64,000 nt of DNA from Rapana venosa (Eukaryota > Mollusca > Gastropoda > Neogastropoda > Muricidae): the NCBI GenBank assembly GCA_028751875.1, contig CM054135.1, forward strand, positions 60,541,229-60,605,228, in the 5' to 3' direction. Positions 56,036 through 64,000 of the stretch are shown here, one piece after another. Both the position numbers and the translations under genes were made by a program. The first letter of the stretch is position 1; every line of letters starts with the position of its first letter. The notes beneath the pieces were generated by a model, which searched no databases, was not told the origin of the DNA, and saw only the letters and a list, made by a program, of their open reading frames with translations.

Positions 56036-57930
56036 TTTTTCTGTTGTATTCATTGAAAATCTGGACATTTTCCTGAGTTTCTAGTATATTGCCAAATTAA
56101 ACAAATAGTCTAGTGATACATGCCTGTTTAAGAACTAATTGGGTAGATGAAACTGCTATTGCACACCTGTGAGTAGATAAAAAAAAAACAAAGCGGATTT
56201 ACACACACACACAAAGAAATATATGTATGCACATGTATTGCTGATTATTTTTTGGGTAGGCTACAAATCGTTGGGTTTTTTTTTTAGATACTGCATGAAT
56301 TACATCCTTAAATTTTTCCAGATATCATGAAATCTCCTTGAAAAGTCCTTGAGTTTTATTCTGAAACATGAAACCTTGGATCATCTGGACAGGCTGGGTC
56401 AGCACTGGAGATCTGTAGATACATCTGTGTCTGCTGGCCTTACATGAACGTTTCCATGCATGTTGTAGCAGGGCTGGCACTTTACTGTCCACATTTTCTT
56501 CCATTTCCTGAACGTGTATGAGTAGTCTGTCCACTGTATCATGTGCTGGGTCAAGCTCTATTTCATTGGGGTTTCACTGGAGTCTTCATCACAATGGTTT
56601 GATGCTTCATCTTCATGGTCAGGTGCAGCAAAATCTTTGGTGACATGGGTACCAATAAATTTACTGGTGAAAAATTCCATTTTTGATGAAAAGTCAAAAT
56701 TGACCCTTCCATCCCTTTTTTTCCAGGCCTCTTGTTTTCATTGCCAGCAAATTAAAAACTCAGTCACTGAAAGCAGATCACAGTTAGCAAGCTAGACATT
56801 ATAATCGTTTTAAAAAATTATAGATTTTTTAATTCATTTTATGAAATAAATAAATGTTATAACTTTGTGATAGAATAAACATGAGAGGTAACTTTTGTTT
56901 CTCCCCAAAGAGACTCATGCTGTTTAAATAAATGCCACAATTGGTTTTGAAGTAACAGGGCTTCATTTTGTTGATATAGATTTTGATAAAAGTAAAATTG
57001 AGAAACTGTGAATACAAAAATAAAGTCTGAACAAATCCAAGTTAGGGGCTAAATTGGAGGAAAAGAAAAAAGGTAGTATTTATATACCAGATATTTCATG
57101 CAAGAAGATAATGGTGACAGTACAAGATCATAAAATTTCTTCTAGGATGGGCAGTCACCATTTTAATTGCCCAGATGAAGGCAAGTATATTGAATGAAGT
57201 GTCATGTTTGAACTTCAAGATAAAGCAAGATGCTACAGAAGTGACAACAAAGACTGTATGATTAAGCATTGCTGGTCATTGCTTGACAGAAAAGGGGTGC
57301 AGAAACGGCAGACGTCCAAAACCCAAGAAAGATGTGGGAAACAGTAGAGGAAAAATTCTCCAGCTGAAATTTGATAGATTTCTTAGGGTGAAGTGGGGGA
57401 GGGGTTGTATAGCAGGAAAAGGGCCTAATGGAGAAAGTAAGGGAAGGTGGTCTGGGAATAAACTGTAGTTTGGGGAACACCACTGGAAACAGGTAAAAAT
57501 ATGTTCAGGTTATATAGATTTGTTCAGATTTGAGCCAGAACGCACCATTTTGAGTGTAATCCACTTCTTTTGGCAGATCATGACCACAACCCCTTTAGAA
57601 TTTTTTGGACTTTTTCCACGAGAGCCCTGATATTACTCACCACCAAGCTAAAACATAAATGCTAGATGCAGGCTAGAAGTGAAAAAAACTGTTTCTTATG
57701 AAGTACCACCACCTCCCAAAGTTGTTCATTATGTTCTTTGATAATTTACTTTAAAAAGCAAAGATTACTTTGGCCTGGCTAAACCTAAACATGCTGACAG
57801 AACCTAGCTTTTAATTTTGAATATGTGTGCTACACAGAATGGATAGAGGAAACCTCATAAAAGGTATTTGCCGTGGTAGAACTTTCATTTGATACAAGGA
57901 TTGATACATAGGAATGATTTATTTTCAAAA
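54800..57930. other. Intergenic, no gene recognised
   Basis: AT-rich DNA with (AC)n at 55977-56032. Open frames near 56325-56795 and 57260-57470 match nothing I know and have no splice or codon support. Confidence 0.55.
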
Positions 57931-57934
57931 TAAC

Positions 57935-58450
57935 AGCAGCTGTGGTGCAGTTGTTTGTGCATTAAATTTCTGGCTGGAATGCTACAGGTGGTTTGAATCC
58001 TATAGGAGTCCTTTGGCTTTTTCAGACTCTTGTTTGGTAGGGACTCATTTGAAAGAGTGGGACCACACAACTAAGCGTCATTCACTTTACAGAAGCTCAA
58101 ATTACTGGACCAACACTACATGTGTCTGTATCTCTCATACACTTCCATGCCTGTGGTGAGTCATTGGAAATTTGGGGTTTGGAGAAGGTTGTTGGAGGTG
58201 GGTGCCTGGCACAGTTTAGCTACTGTCTAAGCTGTTACAGTTATCAGTAGGGGGTTAGTAGGTGATATGCTGCTTATGTTGGCTAGGAACAGGCATAACG
58301 GAAGTGACCCAGCAGCAGTGCAGGGCCCTTCTGGTTTGAGCCTTATGGCAGCCTAGCATTGATAACCTTCCCTTGGACTTCAGACCTAGGTATGGCTGGG
58401 GCAGAGAGATTGGAATGAACGGTGTGAGATTAGCAGTACAGTGATATTAT
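57935..58450 (+). mobile_element. Possible tRNA-headed retroposon, decayed
   Basis: An A-box-like TGGTGCAGTTG and B-box-like GGTTTGAATCC (about 57992-58002) start a GC-richer block that runs to ggaatgaacggtgtgagatt. One B-box mismatch and no visible target-site duplication. Confidence 0.4.
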
Positions 58451-59213
58451 AGAAGATGAGACCAGCCAAAAAACGAATATTTAAATGAAAAAGAAATATT
58501 TATGATGAAGAAAATAATATTTGTGGGTTTTATTTTTGTGTGTGTTGTTGTTTTTCTATATAAGAATGCATAACTGGGAAGGGGGGTGTTCTTTTTTTAG
58601 GAAGGTCTGGTGGTTTTGTTTTGTTTTTTCCCCCATGTCAGTCTATCGCTCACTTGTATACTAGGTGGCACAAGCGTCAGTGTCTTGGATGTTTTGTGTC
58701 GTGGTATATTTTCAGGGAGAAACAAAAGACAGCTGTCTTGTTTACTGTTGAGAAAAGATTTTCTCTTGGGTCCATATTTATTTACTATTACATAATGTGT
58801 GGCTGTGAAAGAGCAACAGTAAAAAAGAAAAAAAGGTACTGTTCACATCTCAGAATTAACAATGAATGATTTTTATCCTTCTGCTTTTATTTATTCCTTT
58901 GAAATGTAGGTAATTTGGGTGACCATTCTTCTCCTCATGATACAAAATGATCAGTTAACGAGTTTCACACCTGTGTTCACTAAACGAACTGGTGTAGGTC
59001 ATGCGTTGGATTGACCTCTTGCATTTTCTTTTAGTCATAGTATGTTGAATTATCTGATATTCATGCAGGTTTTCTTTGCAGAAGAGGTTTTGTTGTTGAT
59101 TTTTATGTTAGTTTGTTTTTCAAAAAAACCTCTTTTGCCAAATACTGAATTGTTGAATGCAAACTATCAAATCTTGGATATTGTGCTTCATTTATAAAAA
59201 AGGATGGTGTAAA

Positions 59214-59246
<33 letters not shown>

Positions 59247-60990
59247 ATATATCTGTTTAGAACTCGAGTATTTGAAAACCGCAGGTTTAAAGATACTAGT
59301 GGTAAAGTTGCATTAGTAAGGGATGAGCTGATTACCGCCTGTAGGTGCTATTCGTCATTTTGATGACTTTATTCAAAATTCTATTACTAGAAAATAAGGG
59401 TATTTTGCTCTAAAGTTACATGAGAGAATAAAACAGCAGTCTCTGTTAGCCTGCATAAGGATATGCCATTTCTAATAGAACCATGAAAACATACGTTCTG
59501 GACTTTGCTTCCTGTATTATTCAAATCTTTCTTCAGGTAACACCAAACTTACACATTTATGGATTAGGTTTTGCTTTTATGTGAGTCTTACTTGGTATGT
59601 ATGTCCTTGCTCCAAATGAAAATGTTGGGGGGGAGGGGGGGGGGGGTTGGCTTTTTTTTTTTAGGGGGGTTGGGGGGCTGGATTTTATGGGGTGTAGTTG
59701 TTTAGGACCTATCAAAGCTATTAGTATTTCTGCTGCCCCTGCTCTTTAGAGGTCAGGAGAATGGATAAACCCCACATGTAAAGCCTTCAATGACTTTTTG
59801 AAAAGTATTTCTAACATTTCTTCCTAGTCACTGATAGGTCATTTTCCTCATGGCAGTTTGACATGTAGGCTCAACACATTGCTAGTGCTAGTCAAATTCT
59901 TAGACAGAAAGCCTGAAAAATTAAATCAATGTAGAAGTTGCAACTTGCAAAAGAGCAAGAAAGAAATTTTGAAACCACTTCAAAGGAAAATGGAAAAACA
60001 CAGAGATTTGTATAAATACTTTATAATGACAATTGTACAGTGATAAGTGTCCATGCTATTAAGGAGAGTCTGCTCTTTGTAGATTCACAAGGCCTTTGTA
60101 GATTGAAAATGTGTATGAATTTGTATGTTTTCATGATTGCTCTAAGCAGGTCTGTTTGGATTAAATATTTAAACTGCTCATAATGACCCTACAGACGTTT
60201 TGGTAAAGGTGAGGTCGTGCCTAACTTAGAGCATGTGATCATGTTGACCTAATAGACTGAATTCTGTGGATGTTTCATCAGTCAAAAAAAAGGAGAATTT
60301 AAATTTAAAAAAGGTAGATTGAAGATGACAAAATCTTATTTTCCCTAGATGTGAATGCTGTAATTTTAGTTCGGTGTTTTTTTCCCCCATTTTGTGTGTT
60401 CTCAGATAATTTTTGACTTTCAAAACATCCAAGTTGTAAATTGTAATTTCTTTTGTACATGAAGCCACGGAATGACTGTGTATGTTTGGGAACTTTGTCT
60501 TTTATGGTATGGAAAGAAAGCTACAAAATAAATGTGATTCAATTTCCATTGGCAAATGATTTCTACTTGTGCTCTTAAGATTGTGTTGTGTTGACGTGTG
60601 TGTGGGTTTTTTTACCTTGAGTAGAGCAGCAGTCAGAATCTTTTTGTTTTGGTGTTCAGAGGAGATGTTGCTGCATGCAACATACTCTGTCATTTGCTAC
60701 ATCACATCCACCTAGAAATCCGCTAAATAGAAAGGCATGACATAGTACACATGTGAAATTTATAGGCACTTCTCAGTTTTGGGGTATGTCTGTGTTTCTG
60801 CAATCTGACAGATGCCAGGGTTACAGTTTGTACCAAGAAAAAAACCACAAAAAAGTTGTAGAGTTCCCCAGATATAATATATATAAGGCCACAAGAATAT
60901 CAAATATTCTTGTGAATGCAATTGACGCTTCTAAATTCTGAAAAGTGTCTTACTGTAAGGTACCACAGCAGGTGAAGCTTCAGTCACCGC
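58451..60990. other. Intergenic, no gene recognised
   Basis: Contains (AT)n at 59212-59253 and a G/T run at 59627-59685. Nothing else supported. Confidence 0.55.
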
Positions 60991-60993
60991 TGG

Positions 60994-61039
60994 GACCTCT
61001 GATGAAGGCTCATCCAGGAGCCGAAACACGAGTCAGGTC
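60994..61039 (+). ncRNA. Hammerhead-ribozyme-like motif (type I)
   Basis: Stem I GACCT (60994-60998) pairs with AGGTC (61035-61039). The core CTGATGA (60999-61005) is followed by one extra A, stem II GGCTC/GAGCC (61007-61011, 61018-61022) with loop ATCCAG, then GAA. Stem III is AC/GT (61026-61027, 61032-61033) around loop ACGA, then the cleavage-site C at 61034 (GTC). Stem I can extend by TGG/CCA beyond a 3-nt bulge. Such motifs occur in Penelope-like elements and retrozymes. The extra A between core and stem II is atypical and could reduce activity. Confidence 0.7.
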
Positions 61040-61216
61040 AGGCCAATGGCATGGTTCTTACACAAAAATGTCTAAAATTGCTGTCATTGAAAGATATTTT
61101 CTAGCAATTTTTTAAATTATTTTATTTTTTTATGAATCTTTGAAAGACATTTTCAAAAATGATTGAGAAGTTGTAAGTGGTTACCTGCACTTGTTTTCCT
61201 CCACTACTATTTCTGC

Positions 61217-61252
<36 letters not shown>

Positions 61253-61886
61253 GCTGTGACAAGAAAGTCAAAGAGGAAGGATGGCTAGTCCTTAATTTTA
61301 CAGAACAACAAGAATGAAAACAACTTAGACACTTTTGCAAATGCCTAAACTGCAATTCTTCAAAGTGTTATTTTGGTAAGTCCACCTTGCCCTGGTATAC
61401 ATAGTCTGGCAACCCCAGTACATATCAACAATGGACCCTTTGCACTTACAATACTTGAAGAATGCATACTCTGTGCTCCATTAAGGCGTGGAAATGGTCT
61501 GCTCATAAAGTGATTTAAAAGTAGAGTAGAAATCTTCACTGTTAATGAACAGGCACCATCTCAAAACAGTGACTTAAGTACCCACATAATTCAAAGTAAA
61601 ACTTTTTTATTCATTCAACTTCAGCTTGCTTCTGAACGAGGACAATTTTTGTTGTTGCAAACTTGAAGTAGTAGGATGCAAGCAAAACCTTAATGCAGAA
61701 GCATGAAGACAAGACCTAATAACAACCAGATTAAGAACTAAAGAAGCTCCCAGACATTCATTCATGGGAAAATATGCAAGCAACATTGAACCATCAGATT
61801 CATAGCTATGTAGAAATACTATTCAATCCAAAACTAGATTCAGTCAATTGGACATAGGCTTATATCCCACCAACTGTAAAGGCCAT
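61040..61886. other. Intergenic, no gene recognised
   Basis: Contains (AT)n at 61219-61248. If the hammerhead belongs to a Penelope-like element, its body is not recognisable here. Confidence 0.55.
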
Positions 61887-62135
61887 TTCTTCTTCTCGTC
61901 CGCTTTTTACACCATCAGATGTGTTTGGGAGAAATAGTGGAACGTCCTTTCCAGCTCCTCTCATGGGCTATACAGCATAGTTTACACAGTTATCTCTGTT
62001 GGCCACACAATTTTCCTCAGGTCGCTGAATAGGGTGCACCTCTGAAGGATGTGCTCACCAGTCTGGTTTTCTTTACTGCAGGCACTCAGGAGACAAGGAA
62101 CAAGTTTCAGCTTTGTGGACATGTGAGAGGCCATA
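61887..62135 (-). mobile_element. Jockey-like LINE ORF2 C-terminus
   Basis: Minus translation gives SHMSTKLKLVPCL, ENQTGEHILQRCTLFSDLRK and EELERTFHYFSQTHLMV with stops; same family as 52080-52443. Confidence 0.7.
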
Positions 62136-62679
62136 TCAGCACTGTCACTTTCTTGAAAATTAAAGCGGAATTTAAATCATGGGAGGGTGTACAGATGAAA
62201 ACACCAGATTAAAACCAACTATTCATTTCATTCAGCATCTCAAAGCTCATCAACCACAAGTAGTACCAGGGTGGCAACTGCATGATGAACTACATCACTG
62301 ATAACAAGAGATGAAAACCAGTGATAAAGAACTTAATATCACATATCTGCCCACAGCCAGTTTTTTGCTGTTGGCTTGCTGGCTTGAAAGCATGAGACCT
62401 TACAGTCCAGTATTGTTAGCATTATAGGCTAACTTTGAGAATGTTGCTCACCAACACTGCTAGTGTCTATAGCCCTCGGATCTGGTTGTTTCCAGGATAC
62501 ATGAAACAGTTATGAGATAAAATGTAAAGTACAGCCTTACTATCAAAGGTCTCAAAGAAAGTCCATTTTAATGACATTGTTATATTATCCTCACATCATC
62601 ATAAACAATCTTGCAGGGAAAAAAAAGTCTCCTATTCAGTGCCCCTAACGTTCAGGTCCCATGGTCACCTCAATTTCTC

Positions 62680-62775
62680 TGCAAAGTCGGAAAGTGGCCA
62701 CCTTAGTGGTGGGTAAACGGTCACATACGCAAAAATCTTGCCATTGGTAAACCTCAAAGCTCAAGCCAAGGAGCA
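62680..62775 (+). repeat. Dispersed repeat, family E
   Basis: ggccaccttagtggtgggta, ggtcacatacgcaaaaatct and caagccaaggagcaaaaaag with an A-rich end. Confidence 0.7.
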
Positions 62776-62799
62776 AAAAAGAAAAGAAAACCCCAACAA

Positions 62800-63480
62800 A
62801 AGCCTCTTTCAGTTTTGCCACATCCAAGCTTGTCTGTCACATCTCTCATTCTTTCACATTTTGGCTACTGTAATTCTCATTTGGCTGGTCTACCAGCATC
62901 ATCCATCCACCCCCTTAAATAACTATGAAACTGCAACTCGACTCGTCCTCAGAAAAAAATTCTGAGCACATTACTCCTCTCTTGCGGTCTCTCAACTGGT
63001 TGCCAGTCTCACAGAGAGTAAAGTATAAGTTCAGTACCCTCTGTTATAAATGTCTCCACAACGCAGCACCCTCCTACCTCAGAGAATGTCTTCACTTGTA
63101 CACTCCTTCTTGTTCTCTCTGTTCTACTGCAAATTCCCAAGCTTGCAAATACTCAGATTCAAACAATTCACTGTTGATCATCACTCTTTCTCTGTTTCTG
63201 GTCTTTCAATCTGGAATGATCCCCCTATCTCCCTGCGTCAGAAGTCTACATACAACACTTTCAAATCCAGCCTCAAAACATACTTTTTCCAACCTAAGAT
63301 ATCCAAGATTTACCCCTACATTTTCATCTCATATCTAACCCCTACCTTTCAACAGCCAGAATCGTCATCACCCCACCAGAATGTATCATTTTCATGTGTG
63401 TGTGTGAATTTAAATTTGCTAAAGATATTTATGACTGGTTGGATGTGTGTATGTAAAAGTTGAATGTAAGTGCTTTGGTT
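62800..63480 (+). mobile_element. L2/CR1-like LINE 3' end
   Basis: Two frames, joined by a frameshift near 63120, read ETATRLVLRKKFSEHITPLL, LNWLPVSQRVKYKFSTLCYK, NAAPSYLRECLHLYTPS, then FKQFTVDHHSFSVSGLSIWN and LRQKSTYNTFKSSLKTYFF. These are typical C-terminal ORF2 motifs. Ends with an agtgctttggttatt-type tail. Confidence 0.85.
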
Positions 63481-64000
63481 ATTATTAATGCTGTCTAGCT
63501 TGAAATAGGAAGCTGAGGATTCAAAGCAATACAGCCAGTTGTGTAGTCTCAAATGTAGGTGAACCTCCATAGCATCCTCCTCCTCATCTTCACCGACCAT
63601 CATGATGCGGTTAGGAAAGTGCCAGTGGCTTGATATAAAGACTTCAGTTTTTGATTTCTCCTCCCTTCAATAACTGTAGCAAGTTAATTTCAGAGTGTTC
63701 AGAACATGCAGATGTTTTGAGCCAGACAGTCTGTGGAGGCAGTGGGACATCGGTGATAACCATGGTTCCAGGGTGGGCATCTCAGTCTGGCTCCATAACT
63801 GAGCTACTTCTATCAGAGTAGGGATGAGTATAGGCCTGTAGCAACCAGTCCATGAGTGATCAGAACATGATCACTAAGCATCACTAAACTGAACCAGCAG
63901 CTGTGCAGGATTTGTTTTAGTTGCTGGCATTGCATTAACCAAGTACAAGGGGCTACCCATGAATTGCTTACTCCATCCTGGAGGATTTTATAGAGTAATG
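63481..64000. other. Right edge, no gene recognised
   Basis: No convincing feature before the window ends. Confidence 0.55.

Noticed and set aside
56325..56795. Open frames on both strands that could be a small gene or transposase piece
   Set aside because: No motif, no splice signals in order, no homologue recalled.

Overview
This window is a stretch of an invertebrate animal genome. The genes are split by GT-AG introns, the conserved eukaryotic proteins sit in a sea of microsatellites, and there are many non-LTR retrotransposon and tRNA-derived SINE fragments. The mix of repeat families, as I remember them, suggests a mollusc, perhaps a gastropod; this is inference and no marker gene proves it. 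There are no bacterial-type operons, CRISPR arrays or prophages.

Three protein-coding genes can be read exon by exon. (1) Positions 20/59-6487 (+): a divergent PP2A-type Ser/Thr phosphatase catalytic subunit in seven exons. It has an intact catalytic core, an altered YMYRLG loop and no DYFL tail. Its 5' end lies at the window edge. (2) Positions 14680-29056 (-): a UBE2D-class ubiquitin-conjugating enzyme (E2) in six exons, 147 residues. (3) Positions 43932-54387 (+): a second UBE2D paralogue with the same six exon sizes and phases, also 147 residues, differing from the first at about 15 residues. The two E2 genes stand head to head (divergent) about 14.9 kb apart. Both have a shared 13-bp motif, CCGGTTCTGCGCA, roughly 105-115 bp upstream of the ATG. 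The phosphatase and the first E2 gene converge tail to tail across about 8.2 kb of mostly non-coding DNA.

The space between the E2 promoters (about 29.1-43.9 kb) is a repeat graveyard. It holds simple repeats, then a gag-protease-only LTR retrotransposon on the minus strand (31505-36669). Next is a decayed Jockey-like LINE (36670-40690), broken by an RTE-type LINE tail, CT repeats, a SINE tail and a 1.38-kb insertion with a 16-bp target-site duplication. After it come two more minus-strand LINE remnants (41258-42310, with a SINE inside, and 42800-43330). Another RTE-type LINE tail lies inside intron 1 of the second E2 gene (44630-45350). Introns and the right flank (54.4-64 kb) hold further SINEs and LINE ends.

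The most notable non-gene signals are four. A complete hammerhead-ribozyme fold lies at 60994-61039. A SINE family fuses a tRNA-like A box to a 5S-rRNA-like segment (two copies). One LINE copy has an inverted 5' part (twin-priming pattern). Several otherwise different SINE families share short central domains. Family names are from memory of protein and RNA motifs; no database search was possible.
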